Under the pieces are notes generated by a model, which ran no database searches, had not been told where the DNA came from, and saw nothing but the letters and a program-made list of their open reading frames with translations. Shown here one piece after another: positions 9,015 to 19,682 of a DNA stretch of 64,000 nt (its first letter is position 1; each line of letters begins with the position of its first letter). The stretch is taken from assembly GCF_002646595.1 (NCBI RefSeq), contig NZ_PDUD01000004.1, positions 124,001-188,000 on the forward strand, given 5' to 3'. Source of the stretch: Flavilitoribacter nigricans DSM 23189 = NBRC 102662 (GTDB lineage: Bacteria > Bacteroidota > Bacteroidia > Chitinophagales > Saprospiraceae). Made by a program: the position numbers and the translations under genes.

Positions 9015-12000
9015 TTACTCTTCCGGTTGGTATTTCTTTCTACTGATCACAAATGGCTTCCAGATGAAACGCATTTTCCCTTTTTTGTAGCGGGCTTCGA
9101 TCAGGATATTGATGAGATGGAAGCGTTTGGAATCGCCTTCCTGCATCTCTTCCAGAGAAACGTGCCGGTTGAAGAGGTTACCGATCGGCAGGGTGAACAG
9201 TACCCGGGTATTTTTATCTGCGCCGAGGCTGTAACGACCGATGGCCTTAAAATCGAAAGGACTGGAGTGGAGGTAGAAATTATCCACGTAAACGTCACTG
9301 CCGCGGATATGCGCGTTGAGTTCCAGCGTATCGAGAATGACGTGTTCCATTTTTCGTTTGCGGAACAGAAAGCCCGAGAGTTTGTCAAAAAGTTTCAGAT
9401 CCACCAGTTCGCCGCCGGCGAGTTTGACTTTCATATCCCCGCTGATGCTTTCCGGCAGGATGGAATAGTTGGAGTTCACGTCAGCCTGGATGTCGAGGTT
9501 GGCGGAGATCAGCCCTTCCAGGTTTTTATAGCCCAGCTCTTTCTGGCCGAAGTTATCGAACTGGCGGAAGATCTCGCGAACGTTGTTCTCATCCATTTCG
9601 ATGGAGACTTCCATCTTCGGTTCGTGGCGGACGATATTGGAGATGAGCCCCGCGATACTGAAGGTGCCGTCGGCGACGTCCATCTGCAGATTGTGCAACT
9701 GAACACTGTCCGGTGCGAGCGAAATGCGACCCCCGACCCGGTGGGCCGAAAAGTTTTCGTAAATCACTTCCTGAAAGTCGGTGCTCATTTCAACGGTACC
9801 CCGGTCGAGTAACTGGTCGATGTAGCCGACGGTTTGCTTGAGGGTATTGGTGGTGTCGGGCGTTTGCACCCCTGTGATCTGCGGTGCCAGCAATTTAGAG
9901 GCTTTGCGCAGCGTGCGCAGGGTGTCTTTGCCCAGGCCATGCGGAGCGGTGAAGCCACCAAAATCAAATCGGGGCGAACGGACGTCCAGAGCGATATGCG
10001 CCTGCTGGTCGGGAAGGACAAAGAAGGAGAAAAATTCGTTGGATCTCCCACTCGCGACGAGTTGGTTGCCGTTCACTTCCAGTGCGAGCTTTTTGATGTA
10101 GAGCGCCTTTTGATCGAAATGGAAATCGCCGGTCAGGTTCTTAAAGGAGAAATCGCGGTAGTTGTAAAATAACTCGCCGTTGACCAGTTGGGCGTTCCCG
10201 TCAATATTGGCCTCAAGCAGATAATTTTTGGCGTTCAGGGTATCGTAGAGTGGGGATTGGTATTGCAGGTCCATTAGGAATTCCCCGGACCTCATTTCGA
10301 TATATTTGGAGGGAAGCAGTTGACCCAATTGGTGGAAATCCAGGCGGGCATCTACCCGGGCGGTGATCACCGGCTCGTCCGGGTGTTCGATCACGGCGCT
10401 GCCTTTGAAATAGTTATTTGCTTCCAAACCCAGGTTAAAACTGTCTACCCGGAACTGGTATTGATCCGGTCCGGCGGCGTCCGGGAGGATACGGCCGGTG
10501 ACCTGAAAGGGCTGGATGGTACGTTGATCCGTCAATACCTGATTCAGATCCAGATGAACGGCTCCCGTCCCGTAATCGTATATTTTTTCCAATGACCGGA
10601 ACAGTTCGGGCGGAGAGAGCATCTTGCTGCTACCCTTTGTAGTCGATGCGTTAGCTGAGCTCCCTTTACGCAGGTCAAGGGATCGTCCGTTCATCCGGAG
10701 GTCTATGGTTGCTTTTTGATCTGCGGCCCGGATGAAGGGGGCATAGTCCCGAATCGTGCCCGTCAAGGTGAACGGTTCGCCCCGGTAGTCAAACAGGATG
10801 TCCTCCAGCAGCAGTTGTTCACTGTCGAATCGGATGGGGCCGGAAATGCTCCGGACCTGTTCGGACCAGTCAGATTTGGCCAGTTCGATGCCGGTCAGAA
10901 CGATATTGCCTTCGTAACGCAGGTCATTCGGTAATTGCTGTTGCTCAAATATCGAGCGCAGCGGCACCCGGGCCACCAGATCAGCTCTGGCCCGCCCCGC
11001 GGTGATCTTCATTTCCGGAGGCAGGAACTGGTTGGCAGCCCGCACGGCGATCGGTAACTCAACAATGGCTTCCACCTCCGGAGTCGCTTCCCGCGATACC
11101 TTCAGGCTGGCGAATATAGGGGCAGTGCCCATGAAATTGGCCCGCAGACTATCCATCCGGACCATCGATGAATCCGCATAGTCCTCCCGGCGGAGCGTAA
11201 ACAGGCGGAACCGGGTGGTCAGATCGGTGAGGTATAAAGTATCATAGATCAATTTATCGATCCGCAGATGCATGCTTCCGTTGACGTTATTCGCGAGCTG
11301 CCGGGCAATTTCTTCCATGCGTTGCCCGTCGGGTGCCGGGCTTTTTTTGCCGGTGGATTGGGACGTGCCGGTCCGGGAAAAGCGGTTCAGGTCGAGCTGG
11401 TCAAAATGCAGTCCCAGGTTACTGATGAGGGTTTGGTCATCGTAAAAGAAAAACTCCGGCAGATTGCTGATCTGGCCGCTGAGCTGGATATTGGCCCCCA
11501 TCCATTTCAGGTCGATATCTTCCAGAAGGGTCTGGCGCTGATCGAAAGAAAGGTAACCGGACAAGGAAGGCGAACTGATGCTGCGATCGGCGGTGGCCAG
11601 GGTGATCTCGTTGAAAATAGCGTCTCCTTCCACCCGCACATTGCGGTCTTCAAAGGGGGCGTCGATGGCGCTGAGCAGGGAACCATCGTAACGAAAGTTC
11701 ACGATGGCCTGACCGGAGGCAAACGTTGCTTTGTTCTTTTCGGCAAGCAGCACGTTGAGGCGCGGCAGGTCAATGTCCATGCGGCCGGCCGCTTCCACCT
11801 GCGGATCTTCCATATTGTTGATCACGCCCTGCAGTTGGGTAGGCAGCACTCCGAATATATCTCCGTCCACCTGGTGCAGATTGATGCAGCTGGTGACCGG
11901 GTCGCCCAGGCCGTCCTGATCGCAATCATTGGAAAAAGTACCGCTGACGGCGGCCGAGGTCAGGTCCGTGCCCTGGTACCGGATGGTAGCGTCCCGCGTA

Positions 12001-12980
12001 AGGAATTCCACTTCAATAGCTTCTTTCCGATCCGGAACGATCAGATTAAATAAAGAAAAGTCCGTGCGAACGGGTTGATCCACCTGAATGCCACCCAGAG
12101 TGGTGTTGAGCTTGTCGGAGAGCAGCGGCAGCGCTTCGTCTACCATAATGCCGTCGGTGCTGATCTGCAACTGGATCTGGTTGGTATCCGCCCAGTGGTA
12201 CTGTCCCCGGAGGTTAAAGGTATTGCGACCTACGGTTAGTTTCGAATTTTCCCACTGCAGCGTATGTCCGTCGTCAGTCACCGCAAATTCCATTTCCATA
12301 CGGGCGGGCGTATCCATCAGGAAGCCGCCGTCGGCTTCTTTGAATACCAGGCCTTCAAAATGGCTGTCGGTTTTTACATACAGCCACCATTCGTCTTTTT
12401 CATTGGGCCGCGGTTCCATCTGTAAGCGGCTGAACTTTACCCATTGCCACTTGTGGCGGTAATTGTCTTCGCGGTGAAAATCCAGATAGTTGGCGCTGAT
12501 CGCCGGCAGCTCGCTGAGCTCAAAGCTCACCCCCTGGCCGCCACGCGGGCGTTCCAGTTTTTCGTACTCCTGTTGTTGTAGAGAGTCATTGTACAAATGG
12601 ACCCACGCGCTATCCAGTTTGAACGGATGAGCCTGGAAATCACCGGTTATCAGATCCCAGGGATTGAATTCCGACATGGCGCGGTTGATCCGCAACGTTT
12701 CTATCTTCGGGTTTCTTTTGGAAGCGATGCTCAGGCCGCGTAATTGAAAGCGAATGAGCGGGTAGGGACTGGCCCATTCCAGGCGGTAACCTTCCAGCTG
12801 GAGGTGGATATCAAAATAGGACAGGGCAGTTTCCTGGACTTTACGAATGACGAACTTATGGTCGGATCGCAGGATATGCCAGCCGATGACCAGCAATAAA
12901 AAAATGGCCGTCACAATGACCAGTATTATCCTGGACAGGCGTCTGAATCTGTAATTTGAACTCTGTTCGTCTTCGACCAT
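9015..12980 (-). CDS. Large AsmA-like envelope protein
   Basis: 1321 residues from the ATG at 12980. The frame stays open 39 codons further up, but this start puts a basic stretch and one membrane segment (about 16-36, IILVIVTAIFLLLVIGW) at the N-terminus, as AsmA-family proteins have. The body is long beta-rich repeat material without catalytic motifs. The C-terminal third (about 1190-1310: SISGDMKVKLAGGELVDLKLFDKLSGFLF, then the LELNAHIRGSDVYVD block) matches the AsmA C-terminal region. AsmA-like proteins are inner-membrane-anchored periplasmic bridges thought to help lipid movement to the outer membrane. The gene stands alone on its strand. Confidence 0.75.
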   Translation of the reverse strand: MVEDEQSSNYRFRRLSRIILVIVTAIFLLLVIGWHILRSDHKFVIRKVQETALSYFDIHLQLEGYRLEWASPYPLIRFQLRGLSIASKRNPKIETLRINRAMSEFNPWDLITGDFQAHPFKLDSAWVHLYNDSLQQQEYEKLERPRGGQGVSFELSELPAISANYLDFHREDNYRHKWQWVKFSRLQMEPRPNEKDEWWLYVKTDSHFEGLVFKEADGGFLMDTPARMEMEFAVTDDGHTLQWENSKLTVGRNTFNLRGQYHWADTNQIQLQISTDGIMVDEALPLLSDKLNTTLGGIQVDQPVRTDFSLFNLIVPDRKEAIEVEFLTRDATIRYQGTDLTSAAVSGTFSNDCDQDGLGDPVTSCINLHQVDGDIFGVLPTQLQGVINNMEDPQVEAAGRMDIDLPRLNVLLAEKNKATFASGQAIVNFRYDGSLLSAIDAPFEDRNVRVEGDAIFNEITLATADRSISSPSLSGYLSFDQRQTLLEDIDLKWMGANIQLSGQISNLPEFFFYDDQTLISNLGLHFDQLDLNRFSRTGTSQSTGKKSPAPDGQRMEEIARQLANNVNGSMHLRIDKLIYDTLYLTDLTTRFRLFTLRREDYADSSMVRMDSLRANFMGTAPIFASLKVSREATPEVEAIVELPIAVRAANQFLPPEMKITAGRARADLVARVPLRSIFEQQQLPNDLRYEGNIVLTGIELAKSDWSEQVRSISGPIRFDSEQLLLEDILFDYRGEPFTLTGTIRDYAPFIRAADQKATIDLRMNGRSLDLRKGSSANASTTKGSSKMLSPPELFRSLEKIYDYGTGAVHLDLNQVLTDQRTIQPFQVTGRILPDAAGPDQYQFRVDSFNLGLEANNYFKGSAVIEHPDEPVITARVDARLDFHQLGQLLPSKYIEMRSGEFLMDLQYQSPLYDTLNAKNYLLEANIDGNAQLVNGELFYNYRDFSFKNLTGDFHFDQKALYIKKLALEVNGNQLVASGRSNEFFSFFVLPDQQAHIALDVRSPRFDFGGFTAPHGLGKDTLRTLRKASKLLAPQITGVQTPDTTNTLKQTVGYIDQLLDRGTVEMSTDFQEVIYENFSAHRVGGRISLAPDSVQLHNLQMDVADGTFSIAGLISNIVRHEPKMEVSIEMDENNVREIFRQFDNFGQKELGYKNLEGLISANLDIQADVNSNYSILPESISGDMKVKLAGGELVDLKLFDKLSGFLFRKRKMEHVILDTLELNAHIRGSDVYVDNFYLHSSPFDFKAIGRYSLGADKNTRVLFTLPIGNLFNRHVSLEEMQEGDSKRFHLINILIEARYKKGKMRFIWKPFVISRKKYQPEE

Positions 12981-13369
12981 AAGGCGGTTTACTCCATTCG
13001 GGCTGATTCCCAATTTATTGAACGCATTTGAAGTAGCAAATGATCGGTCCCCGGTGAAAATAAATATAAGATGGCAATGTAGAGGACCAGAGTACACATT
13101 TATTTAGCTAAAGTCGTGATCCTGTGGAACATATGGATATAGTTCTTTATGTGTTTTCTGCTCAGCAAGTTTTGCGGAACACTATCCGCTTACTTTGCCG
13201 ACGCTAGATGGCCCGTCGCTGCATCCGGCGGAGGTGGGCATGCTGTTGGTGGATCTTTTTTCCGGCGAAGATCGCGGCTAAGTAGTCAGGTGAGCAAGAC
13301 TAATTTTACAAATCCGCCAAAAAATTCTAATTTCCCAAAGTATTACACGGGAGCCCCATCTCAACGAAA
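12981..13369. other. 389-bp divergent spacer
   Basis: Lies between the AsmA-like gene (minus) and the hybrid regulator (plus). It should hold both promoters, but no clear TTG-N20-TAnnTTTG was found. A short GC-rich open stretch at about 13150-13280 looks faintly coding but has no start, no family resemblance and ends early; it may be a gene remnant. Confidence 0.35.
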
Positions 13370-16300
13370 GTGAATGGTAAATCAATCTTAATGCAGCTTA
13401 TTGCTCGTCAGATGCTCTGCGTGTCTTTACTTTTCCTGCCGTTTTGGTCGGGGAACCTTCCAGCCCAAATACCAGTGGACTTGGGACCGTCTTCCAGAGG
13501 GGCAGCCGCACTGTACACCTATTTCCACAATCCGGTCACCTACAGCCAACAAAACGGATATCCGCTGGAAAGTACCAGCGTTGTGGTCAAAGATGACTAC
13601 GGTTTTATGTGGATCGGCGGCCGGGGCGGTTTGCTGCGTTTCGACGGGGCTGCCTTTACGCGGATCCCTTTGTGCGTCGACGGAGACGAGGTCGAATCTG
13701 TTCGTGATATTTGGCTGGACGGGGATCGACAGGTACTATGGCTGGCTACCTGGGGATACGGCATCCTGCAATTGGACCTCGAAACCTACACTTGTTCGAC
13801 CTTTGCGGGCGGAGAAGGACACTTCAACCGACATGTCAACTGGTTGCAGGTCGATACCGAAGGCTTATGGATGGGTAGGGGGTAGGATTGGCTTTCCGAC
13901 CGTTTGAGCGGGATACCTTACTGCAATTAACCTATACGATCCTCCCGGAAGAAAAGGAGCAGGTCGGCGTGCAGCGGGTGAACACCCTGCTTTCCCGTAG
14001 AAAGGATATTCATAACGATTCCATACTCTGGATCGGAAGCATTTCCGGTCTGCTGCGCTTCAATGTGATCACTCATGAATTTCGCCGTTTCTTTTTTGAC
14101 CTGGGAGCAAATCTGAATAATGCGGTCAACAGTATCCGTACGATCTATCAGCACCCCACGGGATTTTTACTGCTGGGTACCTGGGGTGGGGGAGTGGTGC
14201 GTTTTGATCCGGAACTTCAGACCTTTTCCCAGCCGGCCGGTCTGCTCAAGGATCGCCACCACGGCCTGATCGACGCCATTGTCCCCGTAGACGAAAAGAC
14301 GCTGTGGATAACGAGTGCGGGAGGTATCCAAAAACTACATCTGGATAGCTGGACTTTGGGGAAGTATCTGGAAAATGACTACCAGAGCTTCCTGATCTAC
14401 GGTTGTAAATATGTCGATGATCAGGGGCGCATCTATACCTGGTCCCAGGATATTTTTACTTTTTTTGATCCCCTTTTGCAGCAATTTACCGAACATCAAC
14501 TCCCGCCGGATCTGATCCCGGAATTGGGTGGTGACGTAAAATCGATCGCACGGGATGAAAAAAGGAACGCGCTTTGGTTAGCGGTCTATGGAGGGAAAGG
14601 TATTTACCGTTATGACGAAAAGGAGAGGGATTGGTCCGTATTCGAAATTCCGGCTCTGGAAGAGTCCGGTCGTATCTTTCCAACTTCCCTGCATCCCCTG
14701 AGTAACGGAAAGATTCTTTTATTGACCAATCAACACCGCCTGCACTTATTTGACCCGGGGAGCCACAAAATGGAATCTCTGGATATCTGGCCGGATCCGC
14801 GGGTAAGCGCCGATGTATTTCTGGAACACTCGGATGGTTCCTATTGGTTCAGTTCCCGTGATCACGGTCTGATCCGGTGGACGTCGACTGGGAAGATCCG
14901 TTACGTCGAGGAACTACAGGATACACTGTATCCCGATCATTACATCAGTCTGAGCCATCTGGTTGAAGATCGGCGCGGAAATGTGTGGATCAATTCGATT
15001 ACTGGTTTCAGTGTGTACGACTACGCACGCGATACGATCTACAATTATCCCTGGGCCCTGCAGGATACTGCTACCATCATTGATTTTGTAGACGTACTGG
15101 AGGATGCGAACGGGCGGGTGTGGTTCCTCAGTGATCACCACGGTTTGATGGAAGTTTCTCCTGACCATCCGGAAGCCGGCATTGTACAGGTAATTGATCT
15201 GCCGTGGGGAAACCAGTTATGGAGCGGTGCCGCCGATCAGCGGGGAAACCTCTGGCTGCGTAGTATTACGGGGCTATCCTGTTTCAACCCCCAGACCCGG
15301 AGTTTTCGAACTTTTGATAAAACCTACGGACTTTCCGACCGGGCCGTTAGCTTAAATGGACTGGACGACGGCCGTATGTATTTTGGCGAACCCGGAGCCT
15401 TTCAGCTTTTTCATCCCGATTCGCTTTTGCTGAATGAACAGCTTCCCGCTCCTTATCTCGAAGGCTTTGCCGTATTTGACCGGCCCCTGGCGACGGAAGC
15501 GCCTTTACACCTCCTGTCGCAGATCGACCTGGCTCCCCAGGAGAATTTCTTCTCGATCCGGTTCTCGAATATTAACTTCACCCTGCCGATGCAAGACTCC
15601 TTCGCCTATCAACTGGAAGGCGTTGATCCGGACTGGGTCTACACTCAGGACCGGAGGGAAGTGTTTTACACGAATGTGCCCAGCGGGGATTATACTTTTA
15701 AACTGAGATCCGCCAATAATGAAGGACAGTGGAATCCCGAAATACTCACCTTTGATCTTAACATTGCCACCCCCTGGTGGAAAACGGGCTGGGCTATTCT
15801 CATCTATATTTTGCTGGCCACTTATCTGCTGTATGCGCTATATCGTTTTCACCTTTCCCGCCAATTGGCCCGGGAGGAAGCGAGAAGGTTGCAGGAACTG
15901 GATGCTTTTAAATCGCGCTTTTACGCGAATATCACCCACGAGTTTCGTACACCGATCACGGTGATCCTGGGGATGTCGGAGACGATACAATCCACGAATG
16001 AAGACCGGCCGAAAACGCTCCACGCTGCCGAAATGATCAAACGCAACGGAGCAAGTCTTTTAAAGCTGGTCAATGAACTGCTGGAACTGGATAAATTAAG
16101 ACACGGCAAAATGCACTTGCAGTTCGTGCAGATGGACATTGTTCCCTACATCAAATACGTTTGTGAAAGTTTCCAGTCCCTGGCGAAGTCGCAGCGAATC
16201 GATTTTTGTGTCGATTCGGAAATTGACACGCTGGTTATGGATGTCGACAGTGAAAAGATAGCCATCATTTTGTCGAACCTGATTTCCAATGCGATCAAGT

Positions 16301-17457
16301 TTACGCCGGAAAACGGGAAGGTGAGCGTTCGTTTCCGACTAGCCCGGGAACTGGAAAAGTCGTTTTTATACCTGGAAGTAAAAGATACCGGGATCGGCCT
16401 TTCTACCCAGGAACAGGAAGCTGTTTTTGAACGCTTTTATCAGGTCCAATCGACCGAAGAGTCGACCATTGGCGGTACTGGTATCGGGCTGACGCTCACC
16501 AAAGAACTGGTGGAGCAAATGGGAGGGCGGATCGGTGTCGATAGTCAGGCCGGCCGGGGCAGTACATTTTGGGTTCAAATACCGAAAACCCGTAAGGCCC
16601 CCATGCTCAGTAAGCAAATTCCTGTTTTAAGGCCGAAAGAAACAGAGGCGTCAGGTTCCCCGGTGACCGTTTTGCCGAAGGAGACTTCAGCCGAGCTTTC
16701 CTCCGTTCTCATTATCGAAGACAGCGCCGATGTAGCGGAATATTTACAGCACTGTCTGGTTGGACAATACAGCCTGCTGTACGCTCCGGATGGTAAAAAG
16801 GGGACCGAACTGGCCGTCGAACACATTCCGGATATCATCATCTCGGACGTAATGATGCCCGAAATGGATGGTTTTGAGGTATGTGAGCGGTTGAAAAATG
16901 ATGAGCGCACTAATCATATCCCCATCATCCTGCTGACCGCCCGGGCCACCGTTACGGATAAAGTCACAGGCATCCGCCAGGGAGCGGACGCCTATATGAT
17001 CAAACCCTTTGCTAAAGAAGAACTGCTGGCGCGCCTGGATCAATTATTGGCGCTTCGGGCTACTTTACAGCTAAAATACACCACTGCGCTAAGCGGACAT
17101 AAGCCGGATGAACCCCTGCCCGCCGACCCGGTGGATGCCTTTATCGCCCGGGCCGAAAGTATTACCCTGGAGCACATGGAAGACGAATCCTTCTCGGGCG
17201 CCGACCTCGCAGCACATTTGCACCTGAGCCCCTCCCAGACCTACCGCAAGATCAAGGCACTGACGGACATGTCCACTGCGGTGTACATCCGCCACGTTCG
17301 ACTGCAACGGGCAAAAGAACTGTTAGCGGACGATTCGCTAACGGTATCGGAAATTGCCTTCCGCACCGGCTTTAAGACCCCCGCTTATTTCTCCCAGTGT
17401 TTCCGGGAAGTTTTTGGCGAAAGCCCTACGGCATTCCGGGACAGGCAGGGGGCATAG
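13370..17457 (+). pseudogene. Hybrid two-component regulator (HTCS), frameshifted
   Basis: Two adjacent frames make one gene. Frame 1 (13370-13885) has a signal peptide (ending LPAQ) and the first propeller blades and stops at TAG 13883. Frame 2 (open from 13879 to 17457) continues in the middle of the same blade. Reading back one base within GGGGG at 13878-13882 gives GLWMGRGVGLAFRPF, which has exactly the blade spacing of WIGTxxGLxRF. The merged protein is ~1360 residues: propeller, Y_Y_Y domain, membrane segment, HisKA (ITHEFRTP), HATPase, receiver (ISDVMMPEMDG, lysine in MIKPF) and an AraC-type HTH at the C-terminus. Every motif after the break is intact, so either a G was lost recently or the base is a sequence error. 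Start is GTG 13370 or ATG 13391; both keep the signal peptide. Such regulators sense a periplasmic ligand and switch neighbouring genes. Confidence 0.85.
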
Positions 17458-17842
17458 GCTCATTTTGACCCCGGCACTTTACGATCAGCTGTTTCCTCTG
17501 CTCAAAATGTTTATGAATTGCTATCTAAAACATCAGTCATCCTGAATTTTTTCAGGACTCAAAAATGACCTCGTAGAGGTTAAACATTCGTAGAAAAATA
17601 GTCGAAATGCTGGTTTCGACCTCGGGGAGGTCGCACAACATGGAGCAATGTGGTAAATGTGCGACCTCCCTGAGGTCGGAAAACGCTTGTCCAGGCTAAA
17701 TTCTACGAATATTCGACCTCTCTGAGGTTATACACCGCCTTTATAAAATTCGGGGTGATTCATGTTTCCCAAATTCGGCTGGTTTACCTCAATTTCAAAG
17801 ATCAGATCAGGTAGCCCGGTTATGCCGCTCGGCAGATAATCT
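17458..17842. other. 385-bp convergent spacer with hairpin and REP-like array
   Basis: It begins with a perfect hairpin TCCTGAA-TTTT-TTCAGGA (17540-17557), which could end the regulator transcript although no T run follows. The four-palindrome array at 17566-17730 comes next. No gene is present. Confidence 0.6.
17566..17730. repeat. Array of four REP-like palindromes in mirror order
   Basis: Units: GACCTC-GTA-GAGGTT (17567-17581), CGACCTC-GGG-GAGGTCG (17617-17633), CGACCTC-CCT-GAGGTCG (17662-17678) and CGACCTC-TCT-GAGGTT (17714-17729). The two central units are perfect and face each other, flanked by CACA and TGTG on the inside. The outer units are linked by the inverted pair ATTCGTAGAA (17586-17595) and TTCTACGAAT (17701-17710). 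The whole block can fold into one large branched hairpin. The core GACYTC-N3-GARGTC is the same as in the palindromes round the transposase at 25076-25537. Confidence 0.8.
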
Positions 17843-19321
17843 CTACCGGGTCAGCACCATTCGTTTGGTATCCAGTACTTCACTACCGACGATGAGGGAA
17901 TACAGGTAGGTACCCGCCGGAAAGCTGCCCGCTTTGAGCTGCACCTGGCCTTTCCCTTTTTCCGTCAGAGGAAGCACCGTCAGTAACTGCCCGCCCAGGC
18001 TGTAGACCTCCAGCCGGGCATTTGCGGCGTCTGTCGGTAAAAAGTAATCAATGGTAGTGGTGGCGTGGAAGGGATTTGGGTGGTTTTGGGACAGTTCGGC
18101 TGACTTGTGGAGTTCCAGTTCCTGTACGGCCGGTTGATTGGCCGCTACTAATTGCCGGACCATGTCCTGCAAATCCTCGATCTGCTGTTGCTGTTCCTCA
18201 ACAACGGTCCGCAATTGATGCACGGTCTTTTTTTGTTCATCGTTCTGCTCCGCCAGTTCCTGCGCGGCATTGACGAGCATATAGATCACGGCGGTGCCGT
18301 TATAGCTGAGGAACTCGCTACTGACGCCGCTCTTCTCATCCGTATCGCGGTAAGGCGTGACGGTATAGGGCGCCACCCGTTGCATTTCCTGGGCGATAAC
18401 GCCGACATAGCGCTCTCTGGTCGGCATATTGTAATCGCCTTTGAACCGGTACCAAACCGGCCGGATCTGACGGATCTGTTCCAGGCCATCCCGGAAATCC
18501 TCCACGTCGGTTTTCAGGCGTTTGTCGGAAGCGTCGCTCCACAGGCCGCCACCGGGTTTGCCGGCCGTACCGACTACCTCCAGTTTGAAATCCGGGGAGG
18601 AGTCATTACCGATGCCGACATTGCCGTTAAACTGTTCCATCATAACCCCCTCTCCATTGTTGCTGGATAGATAGAGTTGACCGCCATTGGAGGAAATGTC
18701 GAGGGCGTTTCCATCCGTACGAAAGTCCAAATACTTTTGGTTGTTAGCAGAAGATACCAATCGCATGCGCTTCCCTACTACTTCCAGTTTGACGCTCGGT
18801 GCACTGGTACCAATACCTACATTAGCATTATATCCCAATACCATACTATTACTCTGGGCGACCTCGGCATAGTAACCGATAGCCGTTGCATTGGTCAGAT
18901 CATCCGAACTTACATTGGCTCTCGATCCCAACAAAGTAATAGCGTTGCCGTGAATGTTTCCATAACCGGCGGATAAACCAATAAAAACATTTTCGCTACC
19001 ATCCACATTGGTGTTTCCCGTTTGTCCGCCAATAAAAACATTATTGTGTCCTTCCGTATTTTCATATCCGGAGAAAGCGCCCAGAAAAGTATTATAACTT
19101 CCCGACACGTTTTTGAGTCCGGCTGAATGACCGAAAAAACCGTTAGCGATCCCGTTACTGGTGACAGAACCGGCACTTTTACCCACGAAAACATTGGTTC
19201 CGTTCTGGGCAAGCTCCAGGCGGCCCAGGATTTGCGCGTCACCTGCAACTTTAAGCTGAAATTGTGCGGAAAGCGAAAAGGAAAATAATAAGCTCAAAAA
19301 AAGAATAGTAGATTTTTTCAT
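17843..19321 (-). CDS. T9SS-exported fibre-like protein with S74 chaperone domain
   Basis: 492 residues. Signal peptide (1-20), then short repeats of the form N-x-F-x-G-x-x-AG (about 45-170) like YadA/haemagglutinin head repeats, a beta region with NVGIGT motifs, a Peptidase_S74 intramolecular chaperone domain from SDKRLK (Ser265, Lys270: the expected self-cleavage dyad) to about 345, a Q/E-rich coiled coil (350-395), and a T9SS type A sorting domain (about 410-492: LSQNHPNPF, then PAGTYLYSL, ending MVLTR). It is a close paralogue of the gene at 25888-27357 and shares the C-terminal plan with 23588-24766. It is likely a trimeric surface fibre or adhesin. Convergent with the hybrid regulator. 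Confidence 0.88.
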   Translation of the reverse strand: MKKSTILFLSLLFSFSLSAQFQLKVAGDAQILGRLELAQNGTNVFVGKSAGSVTSNGIANGFFGHSAGLKNVSGSYNTFLGAFSGYENTEGHNNVFIGGQTGNTNVDGSENVFIGLSAGYGNIHGNAITLLGSRANVSSDDLTNATAIGYYAEVAQSNSMVLGYNANVGIGTSAPSVKLEVVGKRMRLVSSANNQKYLDFRTDGNALDISSNGGQLYLSSNNGEGVMMEQFNGNVGIGNDSSPDFKLEVVGTAGKPGGGLWSDASDKRLKTDVEDFRDGLEQIRQIRPVWYRFKGDYNMPTRERYVGVIAQEMQRVAPYTVTPYRDTDEKSGVSSEFLSYNGTAVIYMLVNAAQELAEQNDEQKKTVHQLRTVVEEQQQQIEDLQDMVRQLVAANQPAVQELELHKSAELSQNHPNPFHATTTIDYFLPTDAANARLEVYSLGGQLLTVLPLTEKGKGQVQLKAGSFPAGTYLYSLIVGSEVLDTKRMVLTR

Positions 19322-19682
19322 GTTAATCAGATTTTGTCAGCTATCGATCCGATAGCGATATGAATAATGGGGCTTCGTAAGCCGAAAGATTGAACCCAAC
19401 CTGCTGTGATCCGGCGCAAAGCTTGCGATAGCGAATACCTGCAAGGTATAGGCAAGGCCGGGGAAGGGCCACCTCCAGCTAGTGAACGTGACAGTTTTAT
19501 GCGTCAACAGGCTGACTTAATGCTTGGCGTAAAATGTGATAATTGGAGATTGGCGGTCTTGGGCTATTGGGAATCTCAGGAAATGACGGAAAACGGTATT
19601 TTTGGATGCTATGGTGTCTCCACAAATCAACACCATAGCACCGGAAAACTTAGCTGCCAATTATCGGCTGTAATTCATCGCA
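19322..19682. other. 361-bp spacer with short palindromes
   Basis: No gene. It contains perfect inverted repeats GCTATCG-ATC-CGATAGC (19340-19356, just upstream of the fibre gene start) and ATACCT-GCA-AGGTAT (19435-19449). The first is well placed to be an operator for the fibre gene; the second resembles GTACC-TGGAA-GGTAC at 22200-22214. Confidence 0.45.

Noticed and set aside
13149-13373. 74-codon frame before the hybrid regulator
   Set aside because: Low-complexity composition, no signal or domain, overlaps the regulator start; better read as spacer.
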